Assembly (NCBI RefSeq): GCF_943192905.1
Contig: NZ_CALPCC010000008.1
Coordinates: 28,028-92,027, forward strand
Reading direction: 5' to 3'
Source: Adlercreutzia murintestinalis
GTDB lineage: Bacteria > Actinomycetota > Coriobacteriia > Coriobacteriales > Eggerthellaceae
Length of the DNA: 64,000 nt
Each line of letters opens with the position of its first letter. Position 1 is the stretch's first letter. The notes beneath the pieces are model-generated. The model saw only the letters and a program-made list of their open reading frames with translations, was not told where the DNA came from and searched no databases. Below are positions 17,768 to 30,187 of the stretch, in pieces. A program made the translations under genes and the position numbers.

Positions 17768-18190
17768 CTATTTCCCCCTCTTGATATGTTCCTGATCGAG
17801 CAATGCGACTCCGCCGCGGAGCGCAATGGCGTCCTCGGTCATGCGCGTGTTCATCTCTGCGGCCATTTCCTCGAGTGAAACCCCGTAGCGCGCGAGCACC
17901 ACCATGAGATGGTAGATCACATCTCCTGCTTCGTAGCGCATATGGTCGATGTGAGCATCGCGCTCGGCCGCATCGGCTGCCTCGACATCTTTGACCGCCA
18001 GCGCCACCTCGCCCGCCTCTTCCATGAGCTTCTTCAAGACCGTATCGGGCGAGCCGCTCAACAGTCGGTAGGTGTAGCTTTCCTCTCCAGCGCTTCTGCG
18101 CGCCTCGATCGTCTGCTGAAGGTGCTCAAGGGCAGCACCGATTTGCGATGCGGGCTGCTCACCCTCGGTGAAGTGGACTTTATTGGTCAT
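17768..18190 (-). CDS. hisE: HisE phosphoribosyl-ATP pyrophosphatase
   Basis: Second step of histidine synthesis, hydrolysing phosphoribosyl-ATP to PR-AMP. 140 residues with the MazG-like all-alpha fold: YTYRLLSGSPDTVLKKLMEEAGEVALAVKD and YEAGDVIYHLMVVLARYGV hold the conserved acidic metal ligands. The remaining his genes are not in this window. GGGAGA precedes the ATG at 18190. It begins 28 nt after the rpoC terminator and is followed by glmM. Confidence 0.92.
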   Translation of the reverse strand: MTNKVHFTEGEQPASQIGAALEHLQQTIEARRSAGEESYTYRLLSGSPDTVLKKLMEEAGEVALAVKDVEAADAAERDAHIDHMRYEAGDVIYHLMVVLARYGVSLEEMAAEMNTRMTEDAIALRGGVALLDQEHIKRGK

Positions 18191-18217
18191 GGGCGTCTCC
18201 CTTATGCGAGATCATGC

Positions 18218-18246
18218 AAAAAGGCGGGGCCGCTCTCAGCCCCGCC
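18218..18246 (-). terminator. Rho-independent terminator of rpoBC
   Basis: Minus strand GGCGGGGC, 8-nt loop, GCCCCGCC, then TTTTT. Eight GC-rich pairs with a U-run, 16 nt after the rpoC stop. Confidence 0.92.
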
Positions 18247-18261
18247 TCATCTTCGACCAGC

Positions 18262-21200
18262 CTATTGGGCGTCAGGAGTGCTTTCGCTCTCATCCTCCGC
18301 GGCAGCAGCCTCGGTCTCGGCGTCAGTGATGCCGAATCCAAGACCCTCAACAGCTCCCAGAAGCGCATCGAGCTCTTCAAGATTGCGCTGGTAGCTGCGC
18401 GGCGGCAACGCCTCGCCCAGCATTTCCTCGTCGTCGTTATTGAAGGTGGGCGGCTCGTCCCCACCGATCAGGATGGTGTCATCGGGGCTGAACACCATAT
18501 CGAGCAGCTGCGACATATCGTCGCTCGTTGCTGACAGATCGTCTTCGATCACATGCATCAGCCCGCGCTCTTCCAAGCCATCCTTCAACTCTTCGATGGC
18601 CTTCACGCCAATGCCCTCGATGCGCAGCAGGTCGTCCTCGGTGTGACCCAGCAGATCAGCCACCGTCTCGATGCCCGCCTCGCTGAACTTGTTCGCCCAA
18701 CGCTGGCTCACGCCCAGATCATCGAAGATGTAGAGGCGTGCCTGCTCATCGGTGAGATTGTGGCCGCGTCGACCCATGGTGAGCGCATTCAAATAGCTGC
18801 CGTAGCTGCCAGCAGCATTGAAGAATCCTTCGCCATCGAGCGACCAATCCTGCGGACGCGGCAGCAAGCTCTCTATCTCGCGCAGCGCCTCGGGCGCATA
18901 GTCGGGCAGCACTTCGCCCTCGGCACCCTCGATGGGCGCGCCCTTGTACGTGAGCGTCACGTCGCGGTACCGCTTGAGGCCAGTGCCTGCCGGGATGGGC
19001 TTGCCGATGATGACGTTCTCTTTGAGGCCCGCCAAGTGGTCGGTCTTACCCTCGATCGCGGCATCGGTCAGCACCTTCGTCGTCTCCTGGAACGATGCTG
19101 CCGACAACCACGAGTCGGTTGCCAGCGATGCCTTGGTGATGCCGAGCAGCAGAGGCTGGCCTACCGGCGGCTCCTTGCCTTCGGCGATCAGGTCATTGGC
19201 GATATCCTCGAACTCGAAGCGATTCACCTGGCCACCCGGCAACAGGCTAGAATCACCCGCATCGAGCACGGCCACCCGCCGCAGCATCTGACGGGCGATC
19301 ACCTCGATGTGCTTATCGTTGATGTCTACGCCCTGGCTGACGTAAACGCCTTGCACCTGCCCCACGATATAGCGCAGGGTCGTATTCGGATCGGTCAAAC
19401 GCAGCAGGTCGTGCGGGTTGATGGAGCCCTTGGTCAGCTGCTGGCCGATGCGCACCTCGCAGCCGTCCACCACGCCGGGCATCATGGTCACGCGCGACGA
19501 TACCACGTACTCGCGAACGTTGCCTTCCTGATCGTGGATGGTCAGCACCTTTGAAGACTTGTCTCCGCCGATCTGCAGCGTGCCGCTGATCTCAGCCAGC
19601 ACCGCCTGACCCTTCGGCTTGCGCGCCTCGAAGAGCTCCTGCACACGGGGCAGACCATGCGTGATGTCCTCGCCCGCAACGCCGCCGGTGTGGAACGTGC
19701 GCATGGTGAGCTGGGTGCCCGGCTCGCCGATGGACTGGGCCGCGATGATACCCACTGCCGTGCCTATGTTGACCGGACGGCCGGTGGCCAGATCCCATCC
19801 GTAGCACTTCTGGCACACGCCATGTTCGGCATGGCAGGTCATGATGGTGCGGATGATGACCTCTTCGATGCCCGCCTCGCGCATGTTGCGCAGCTGCTGC
19901 ATGGATGAGATGTAGTCTCCTGCATCCAGCATGATCTCGCCGTTGGTGTCGCAGACCGGCTCCAACAGGCAGCGCCCGATCAGGTTCTCGTCCAGCTCGC
20001 CCTTCTCGTTTTCCAGCGGGTAGGGTACGCCATCGTGAGTGCCGCAATCGATCTCGCGGATGATGACGTCTTGAGCCACGTCCACCAGACGACGGGTCAG
20101 ATATCCCGAGTCAGCGGTACGCAGCGCCGTGTCAGCCAAGCCCTTGCGAGCACCGTGCGTGGAGATGAAGTACTCGAGCACCGAGAGGCCCTCGCGGAAG
20201 TTCGCCTTGATGGGACGGTCGATGATCTCACCCTTCGGGTCGGACATCAGGCCGCGCATGCCAGCGAGCTGACGGATCTGCTTGATGTTACCGCGCGCGC
20301 CCGAGAACGCCATCATGTAGATAGGATTGAACTTATCGAAGTTCTCGGCCATCGCATCGCCAACCTCTTCGTTGGCTTCATTCCAGATATCGACCACTTG
20401 CTTGTGGCGCTCTTCGTCGCTGACCAGGCCCATCTCATAGTCCTCGTCAATGGCGGCAACCTTCGCGTCCGCCTTCTCCAAGATCTCGCCTTTGCTGGGC
20501 GGGATGGTAGCGTCATAGACCGAAACGGTCACGCCCGCACGCGTAGCGTAGTGGAAGCCCGCATCCTTCAGACCATCCAGGATCGGCGGCAATTCGGAGA
20601 GCTCGTAGGTGTTGCACACATCCTCCACCAAACGGCTGATCTCCTTCTTGTTCATCTCGTAGTTCAAGAAGGTGTAGTCCGGCGGCAGCACATCGTTAAA
20701 GATGATGCGACCGACCGTCGTCTCGATGCGGTCGCCCGCCTTGTGCTCTTCGACCACGCCATAGCTCGTAGCCACCTGGCACGGCACGCGCAGACGCACC
20801 CAGATCTTCGCCTGGAGGTCCAGATCGGCGCGCGCATCGTAGGCGCGCATGGCGTCGTCGATATCGGTGAACACACGGCCTTCGCCCTGGAAACCATCAC
20901 GCGCAGCGGTCAGATAGTACAAACCGATGATCATGTCCTGTGTGGGAACCGTGAGCGGCCGACCATGTGCTGGGCTCTTGATGTTGTTCGAGGACAGCAT
21001 CAGCACACGCGCCTCGGCCTGAGCCTCAGCCCCCAGCGGCACATGCACGGCCATCTGGTCACCGTCGAAGTCGGCGTTGAACGCGGTGCAGACCAGTGGA
21101 TGCAGACGGATGGCCTTGCCCTCTACCAGCACCGGCTCGAACGCCTGAATGCCCAAACGATGCAAGGTTGGTGCGCGGTTCAAGAGCACCGGATGGTCGG

Positions 21201-22691
21201 CGATGACCTCTTCGAGCACGTCCCACACACGGCTCGCCCCGCGGTCGACCTTGCGCTTGGCATCCTTGATATTGTTAGCGTATTCCAGCTCAACCAGACG
21301 CTTGATGACGAACGGCTTGAACAACTCGAGCGCCATCTGCGACGGCAGGCCGCACTGGTGCAGCTTCAGCTGCGGACCCACCACGATGACCGAACGGCCC
21401 GAGTAGTCCACGCGCTTGCCCAGCAGATTCTGGCGGAAGCGACCCTGCTTGCCCTTCAACATGTCGCTGATGGACTTCAGGGGACGGTTGCCCGGACCAG
21501 TAACGGGGCGTCCGCGACGGCCGTTGTCGAACAGCGAGTCGACCGCCTCTTGCAGCATGCGCTTCTCGTTGTTCACGATGATCTCGGGAGCGCCTAGATC
21601 AAGCAGGCGCTTCAAGCGGTTATTGCGGTTGATGACGCGACGATACAGATCGTTCAGGTCAGAGGTGGCGAAGCGGCCGCCGTCCAGCTGCACCATCGGG
21701 CGCAGATCCGGCGGGATCACCGGCACCACGTCCAAGATCATGTCCGAAGGCTCGTTGTCGCTCTTCAAGAATGCGTCGACCACCTTCAAGCGCTTGGTAG
21801 CCTTGACGCGCTTTTGACCCTTGCCGGTGCTGATGATCTCGCGCAGCTCTTCGGCCGTGGTCTCAAGATCGATCTGCTCAAGCAGGTCGCGCACCGCCTC
21901 GGCGCCCATGCCGCCACGGAAGTAATCCTTGTAATTGGCACGCATCTCGCGATAGAGCGCCTCATCGGGCACCAACTGCTTCGGCTCGATCTTGAGGAAC
22001 TCATCGAGCGCGTCGGCACGCAGGGCCTTGCGCTCGTTGAACTCTTCGTAGATGTCGGCGATCTCGGCTTCCACCTCTTCGGGCGTGAGACGGTCGTCAT
22101 CATCAGCATAGTCGACAAAATCGTCATCTTCGGGCACATAGTCGGTGGATAGCTTGCGCGTAGCCTCGATCAAGCGGTCGCGCTCGGCGTCCAGCTCTTC
22201 CAGATCGGCTGCTAGCTCGTCGCGCAGCTCGTCAGCGTCTTCCTCGCGCGCCTCTTTATCCACGTAGGTGACAATGGAGCTGGCGAAATAGAGCACCTTC
22301 TCCAGTTCCTTCGGCGGGATGTCCAACAGATACCCCAAGCGCGAGGGGCTGCCCTTGAAATACCAAATATGGCTCACCGGCGCTGCCAGTTCGATATGGC
22401 CCATGCGCTCGCGGCGCACCTTCGAGCGGGTGACCTCAACGCCGCAGCGCTCGCAGACGATGCCACGGAAGCGCACGCGCTTGTACTTGCCGCACGCGCA
22501 CTCCCAGTCCTTCGTGGGGCCGAAGATCTTCTCGCAGTACAAGCCGTCCTTTTCCGGCTTGAGCGTACGATAGTTGATGGTCTCAGGCTTCTTTACCTCG
22601 CCGCGCGACCAGCTGCGCACATCCTCGGCGCTTGCCAAGCTGATGCGCAGCGCATCGAAATTGCGCACATCGTATTCGGTGGTGTTCGCCA

Positions 22692-22692
<1 letters not shown>
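18262..22692 (-). CDS. rpoC: RpoC, RNA polymerase beta' subunit with CTD-like C-terminal extension
   Basis: Catalytic subunit of RNA polymerase, 1476 residues. N-terminal zinc site [20 protein letters not shown], active-site Mg loop [12 protein letters not shown], and the second zinc site [11 protein letters not shown] are intact. Past the usual end of beta' (about residue 1300) there is an extra region: a helix-hairpin-helix segment (about 1323-1378) that closely resembles the alpha-subunit C-terminal domain, then about 98 acidic, partly low-complexity residues. Start overlaps the rpoB stop by one base (TAATG). Terminator follows. See findings for the CTD comparison. Confidence 0.98.
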
Positions 22693-26336
<3,644 letters not shown>

Positions 26337-26390
26337 GAAGCGTCTCCCCTTTCGATGCAAGCTTGAATCTGAAAATTGCAGCAACGCACT

Positions 26391-26419
26391 AAAATAAGTA
26401 TGAAAACCACCTGTGTCAA
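26391..26419 (-). promoter_or_regulatory. Promoter of rpoBC
   Basis: Minus strand TTGACA (26414-26419), a 17-nt spacer, TATTTT (26391-26396). Perfect -35 and ideal spacing; transcript would begin about 50 nt before the rpoB GTG. An AT-rich run lies just upstream (26421-26456), possibly an UP-type element. That is of interest given the CTD-like domain in RpoC. Confidence 0.75.
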
Positions 26420-26503
26420 GGATTTTTTTTACTAATTATGTAGATTTCATGTTGTTTAAGACGGTGCCGAAGGTGACGCTTTCGCGACCACTGGCACCTG
26501 CCG

Positions 26504-26532
26504 TTGAAGAGAGCGCGTGGGCTTGCTAGTCT
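26504..26532 (+). promoter_or_regulatory. Candidate promoter of the phosphofructokinase gene
   Basis: TTGAAG (26504-26509), 17-nt spacer, TAGTCT (26527-26532), 35 nt before the ATG. Moderate match only. An interrupted inverted repeat (GGTGCC...GGCACC, 26463-26498) lies just upstream, between this and the rpoB promoter. Confidence 0.4.
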
Positions 26533-26567
26533 TTCCCGAGAAGCATATGAAGATAAAGGAGCTTGAG

Positions 26568-27809
26568 ATGGGCAATTGTCTTGTGGCGCAATCCGGCGGT
26601 CCGACCGCGGTCATCAACGCATCGCTGGCGGGCGTGATCCGCGCGAACCAACTGAACCCCCTCTACGACCGCGTGCTGGGCGGCATCCATGGGATCGAGG
26701 GCGTGCTGACGGGTAAGCTGTACGACCTGACCGATCTGCCGAGCGCCGAGATCGAAGTGCTGCGCCAGACGCCGTCGAGCGCGCTGGGCACCTGCCGCTA
26801 CAAGCTCAAGCGCGACAACCCGGCCGATTTCGAGCGATTGCTGGCCGTGATGGACGAGCACGATATCGACGTGATGTTCTACATCGGCGGCAACGATTCC
26901 ATGGACACCGTGGATGCGCTGTCGGAATACGCGGCGGCGCACGGCAGCGCCAAGCGGTTCGTCGGCATCCCGAAGACGGTGGACAACGACCTGGTACCGG
27001 TGGACCACTGCCCCGGCTTCCCGAGCGCGGCGAAACTGGCGTGCCTGGTGACGCATGCCACGCGGCTCGATTACGACGCCTACACGCGTCCAGAGGTGTT
27101 CGTGCTGGAGACGATGGGGCGCGATGCGGGCTGGCTGGCGGCGAGCTGCTGCTTGACCGGCGACGTAGACCTATTGGTGCTGCCCGAGGTCGATTTCGAC
27201 CGCGAGGCGTTCCTGGCGCAGGTGCAGAAGAAGATGGACGAGACCGGAGCATGCTACATTGTGGTAAGCGAAGGCGCGCACTATGCGGATGGCACGTACC
27301 TTTCCGCGGGCGACTCGGCCAACGACGGCTTCGCGCATGCGGTGCTGGGTGGCGCGGCCGCAGCGCTCAAGCAGATGATCGTGGACGCGGGCATCGCACC
27401 GCGCGGCGTGGTTCAGGACCTCTCGCGCGCGGCCCGCAGCAGCAACTTCGCGCAGAGCAAAGTGGATGTGACCGAGGCCTACGAGTTGGGCATGAGCGCG
27501 CACATGCGCTCGGCTGACCCAGCCTTCACCGCACAGGTGGTGGGCGTACATCGCGGGAACGCGCAAACGATGAGATGCGACGGCGGCATCTGTCGCATGG
27601 AACACACCTACAATGCGGAGTTCTTCGCCGGACCCGCGAGCGAGTTCGCCAACTTCGTGAAGGCGTTCCCCACCGATTGGATCCTGCCTGACTACCAAGG
27701 CGTGACCGAGGATGCGCTCGATTACTTCCGTCCGCTCGTGGAAGGCGAGCCAGCCATCATCTATGAGAACGGGCTGCCCGCCACCGTCGAGCCGTTCAAC
27801 CGCCGTTAG
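26568..27809 (+). CDS. 6-phosphofructokinase, pyrophosphate-dependent type
   Basis: Phosphorylates fructose-6-P in glycolysis, 413 residues from the ATG at 26568 (AAAGGAG six bases upstream). The two positions that separate PPi from ATP enzymes both read as PPi type: IGGNDSMDT carries Asp where ATP enzymes have Gly (E. coli 104), and GIPKTVDNDL carries Lys where E. coli has Gly124. The Mg-binding Asp103 position is Asn (N109). MGRDAGW is the substrate loop. An upstream ATG at 26517 lacks a ribosome site. A terminator follows closely. Donor preference is inferred and could be mixed. Confidence 0.88.
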   Translation: MGNCLVAQSGGPTAVINASLAGVIRANQLNPLYDRVLGGIHGIEGVLTGKLYDLTDLPSAEIEVLRQTPSSALGTCRYKLKRDNPADFERLLAVMDEHDIDVMFYIGGNDSMDTVDALSEYAAAHGSAKRFVGIPKTVDNDLVPVDHCPGFPSAAKLACLVTHATRLDYDAYTRPEVFVLETMGRDAGWLAASCCLTGDVDLLVLPEVDFDREAFLAQVQKKMDETGACYIVVSEGAHYADGTYLSAGDSANDGFAHAVLGGAAAALKQMIVDAGIAPRGVVQDLSRAARSSNFAQSKVDVTEAYELGMSAHMRSADPAFTAQVVGVHRGNAQTMRCDGGICRMEHTYNAEFFAGPASEFANFVKAFPTDWILPDYQGVTEDALDYFRPLVEGEPAIIYENGLPATVEPFNRR

Positions 27810-27831
27810 GCACGAACCGAGAGCGCACAGG

Positions 27832-27861
27832 AAAGCGGAGGGAGATGGCCCTCCGCTTTTT
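27832..27861 (+). terminator. Rho-independent terminator of the phosphofructokinase gene
   Basis: AAA GCGGAGGG AGATGG CCCTCCGC TTTTT: eight GC-rich pairs and a U-run, 22 nt after the stop. Confidence 0.92.
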
Positions 27862-27898
27862 CATACCCAAAGACTGCCACTGATTCGCCGATCAGACG

Positions 27899-28615
27899 CT
27901 AGAACTGCCGCCCTTCGTAGAGCTTCATAGCAATGCCTGCGCTGATGGCGTAGGGCACGAGCAGGCACGCGAAGACCAATGCGCTCAAGCCGAGGGAGGT
28001 CAGCGTCTCTTCCGGTGCGGGCAGGAAGAGCGTCTGGAGCACCGGAAGCATCTGTACGACCACGTCATCGAAATCGCTGATCAGGTAGAGAGCGCCGACC
28101 ATGATGAACACGAAGACCAAAGGGACGATCCGCGTCGCCTTCGTCATGCCGAACCGCATAAAGAGCGGCATCGAGAGCATCGCGGCTATGAGGAGCATCG
28201 CGGCTATGAGGAGCACATGCGCAGTCTCCACAACAGGATCGAACCCTTCTGCGAGCGATGCGACGAACGGTATCTGCGGCAATGACGAGGCGATGAGGGA
28301 GCCGACCAGGGAGAACACCATACCGAACACAACGCTCGCTATGGTGACGATCAGGATGCTGGCATAGCGGCCAGCGATCACCTGGCGGCGGCTGATCGGC
28401 AACGTGAGCCGGAAGCGCTCCCACCCGTTCATCTCATCGTAGGCGACGATAGAGAATATGTACATGAAGGTAAACGCAGCTGTGATGGCGGCCACCCCGG
28501 CGATCAGCGTTCCCGTGCCAAGGCTGACGAACACAGCGACGATCAGCATAATGCTGAGCAGCTGCAACGCGGAATTCTTCATGGTGATGAAGTCAGATTT
28601 GATCATGACCAGCAT
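27899..28615 (-). CDS. ABC-2 type transporter permease
   Basis: 238 residues with about six hydrophobic helices and the N-terminal cytoplasmic entry typical of ABC-2 permeases; YDEMNGWERFRLTLPISRRQVIAGRY is the short cytoplasmic loop seen in the YtrC/bacitracin-type exporter group. Overlaps the ATPase gene by 23 nt. Contains a perfect in-frame 18-bp tandem duplication (28175-28210) that repeats six residues (AAMLLI) in a membrane helix. Likely forms an exporter with the ATPase, regulated by the GntR gene. Substrate unknown; peptide antibiotic or cell-envelope stress roles are common in this group. Confidence 0.85.
   Translation of the reverse strand: MLVMIKSDFITMKNSALQLLSIMLIVAVFVSLGTGTLIAGVAAITAAFTFMYIFSIVAYDEMNGWERFRLTLPISRRQVIAGRYASILIVTIASVVFGMVFSLVGSLIASSLPQIPFVASLAEGFDPVVETAHVLLIAAMLLIAAMLSMPLFMRFGMTKATRIVPLVFVFIMVGALYLISDFDDVVVQMLPVLQTLFLPAPEETLTSLGLSALVFACLLVPYAISAGIAMKLYEGRQF
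28175..28210. repeat. Two 18-bp tandem copies inside the ABC-2 permease gene
   Basis: GAGCATCGCGGCTATGAG occurs twice head to tail. The unit is six codons, so gain or loss keeps the frame and changes helix length by six residues. Confidence 0.9.
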
Positions 28616-29495
28616 GCTTCTCCCCCTTCAGGACGAGGTTCAGGTAATCGTCGATCGCGACCCGATCCACAGGGATATCCGGATGCGCCTTGCCGAACGC
28701 GAAGCGGTCAGGCACGAGGACATCCACACCGTATTCATGCTTCAGAACGAACAGCGGCGCTGTGGCTGCGTCATGCTGCACCAACAGGTCAGCGAGCTGA
28801 GAGCTTCGCAGATGCGCGATGCCCGCCTCATCGCAGATCGCCTCCTTCTGCTCACAGAACAGCATGGCCCCCGCATCGATGCAAACCACCTTATCGGCGA
28901 TCTTCTCCAGATCGGAGGTGATATGCGTGGCCATGAGGATGGCGTGGTGCTCATCCAGCATGAAGCTGCGCAAAAGGTCGAGCATCTCGTCGCGGGCGAG
29001 CGGGTCGAGGCCCGCCGTTGCCTCATCGAGCACCAACAGCTCAGGATGGTGCGCCAGCGCGAAGGCAAGCGAGAGCTTCATGCCCATGCCGCGCGAGAGC
29101 TTCGCGATCTGCTTCTTCGGATCGAGCCCGAAATCGACCAGGAAGCGGGTGAACAGTGGCGCGTCCCACTCCTGGTACGAAGCGCGCCCGAGCTGGGCGA
29201 CATCCCGCACGCGCGATGCCTGCGTGAAGGCGCACGTGTCGAACACCACGCCGATGCGCGCTTTCAGGGCTGCGGGCATGTTCGCCGGGTCCGGCAGGGG
29301 CTGCCCAAGCAGCGCCAGCGAGCCAGCGTCGGGTGTTATCAAACCGAGCAACAGCTTTATGAGCGTCGTCTTTCCCACCCCATTGGGACCCACGAGTCCA
29401 ACGATGCTTCCCCGCTCCACGTTCAGATCGAGGGGACCCAGCGCGAAACCGGGATAACTCTTCTCAAGCCCCCTGCATTCGATGGCATATTCCAT
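28593..29495 (-). CDS. ABC transporter ATPase (YtrB-like)
   Basis: 300 residues. Walker A GPNGVGKTTL (about 35-44), signature LSRGMGMKLSLAFAL (with the LSRGM variant common in this exporter group), Walker B LLVLDEATAGLDP, and switch His in MATHITSDLE are intact. A C-terminal ~80-residue extension follows, as in related exporters. Placed between the GntR regulator gene (17 nt upstream) and the permease (23-nt overlap). The three form one operon on the minus strand. Confidence 0.9.
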   Translation of the reverse strand: MEYAIECRGLEKSYPGFALGPLDLNVERGSIVGLVGPNGVGKTTLIKLLLGLITPDAGSLALLGQPLPDPANMPAALKARIGVVFDTCAFTQASRVRDVAQLGRASYQEWDAPLFTRFLVDFGLDPKKQIAKLSRGMGMKLSLAFALAHHPELLVLDEATAGLDPLARDEMLDLLRSFMLDEHHAILMATHITSDLEKIADKVVCIDAGAMLFCEQKEAICDEAGIAHLRSSQLADLLVQHDAATAPLFVLKHEYGVDVLVPDRFAFGKAHPDIPVDRVAIDDYLNLVLKGEKHAGHDQI

Positions 29496-29512
29496 AGGTG
29501 CGAACCTTCTTG

Positions 29513-29959
29513 TCAGGCAAGCGATGCGCCCGCATCATCGTCCGAGATGAGGTCGAGCATCTCATGCAGCTCGGCGATACCGATCTCGGCGGTCGACGCC
29601 TCGCGCACGGCCTGCTCGAGCAGCTCTTCAACATGCTTGAGCCTGCCTTCGCGCAACAACTCGCGATTGCCGCCGCACACGAACGAGCCCTTCCCTTGCA
29701 CGGTGTCGATGAAACCCGCCTCCTCAAGGTCGGCATAGGCGCGCTTGGTGGTGATGACGCTGATGTGCAGGTCATTCGCCAAGGCCCTCATCGAGGGAAG
29801 CGGCGCGCCCGCCTCAAGCTCGCCGGACAGGATCGCATCTTGGATCTGCGAGGCTATCTGAGCGTAGATGGGCTTATCGCTTGCATTGGATACAATTATC
29901 TCCAAGGTCGTCTCTTCTTCTTCGTCCCGAAGCGCGACGTCTCGCACCCCGGGCACCAT
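29513..29959 (-). CDS. GntR-family regulator, YtrA type
   Basis: Short GntR protein: winged helix (IYAQIASQIQDAILSGELEAGAPLPSMRALANDLHISVITTKRAYADLEEAGF) followed by a small dimerisation region rather than a large ligand domain, as in YtrA. In Bacillus YtrA represses its own ABC operon. Start uncertain: the ATG at 29959 lies within the operator and close to the predicted transcript start. A TTG at 29905 behind a purine-rich stretch would begin as LEIIVSNASDKPIY, where family members usually start. First gene of the operon. Confidence 0.87.
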   Translation of the reverse strand: MVPGVRDVALRDEEEETTLEIIVSNASDKPIYAQIASQIQDAILSGELEAGAPLPSMRALANDLHISVITTKRAYADLEEAGFIDTVQGKGSFVCGGNRELLREGRLKHVEELLEQAVREASTAEIGIAELHEMLDLISDDDAGASLA

Positions 29960-29986
29960 AGTGTATATACTCTATATGCACACTAT
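29958..29986. promoter_or_regulatory. Operator of the GntR/ABC operon
   Basis: Inverted repeat ATAGTGT - 15 nt - ACACTAT. YtrA-type regulators typically bind AGTGTA-like half sites. It starts within the -10 box and covers the predicted transcript start, which suits repression. Confidence 0.7.
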
Positions 29987-30010
29987 AATCAGTAGACATT
30001 TGCCTGTCAA
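29982..30010 (-). promoter_or_regulatory. Promoter of the GntR/ABC operon
   Basis: Minus strand TTGACA (30005-30010), 17-nt spacer, TATAGT (29982-29987). A near-consensus promoter whose -10 overlaps the operator. Confidence 0.75.
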
Positions 30011-30187
30011 GACGGCGGCACAGAAAAACCGCGCCGCTCTCTGCGCGCCTCATCAGCCGCGAGAACCGCGCCACGAGATGCGCATGCACTCGTCACTCGC
30101 CTCAACGACTCAAAGAGAGTCCTTGCACGCAATACGAGCGCTTCACACTCGCCGTACGAGCTATCGGCAGATGTGAGCGAATGTGGG

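Noticed and set aside
20035..21597. Long plus-strand frames inside rpoC and rpoB (also 23766-25115)
   Set aside because: Antisense shadows of universally conserved genes, with no motif of their own.
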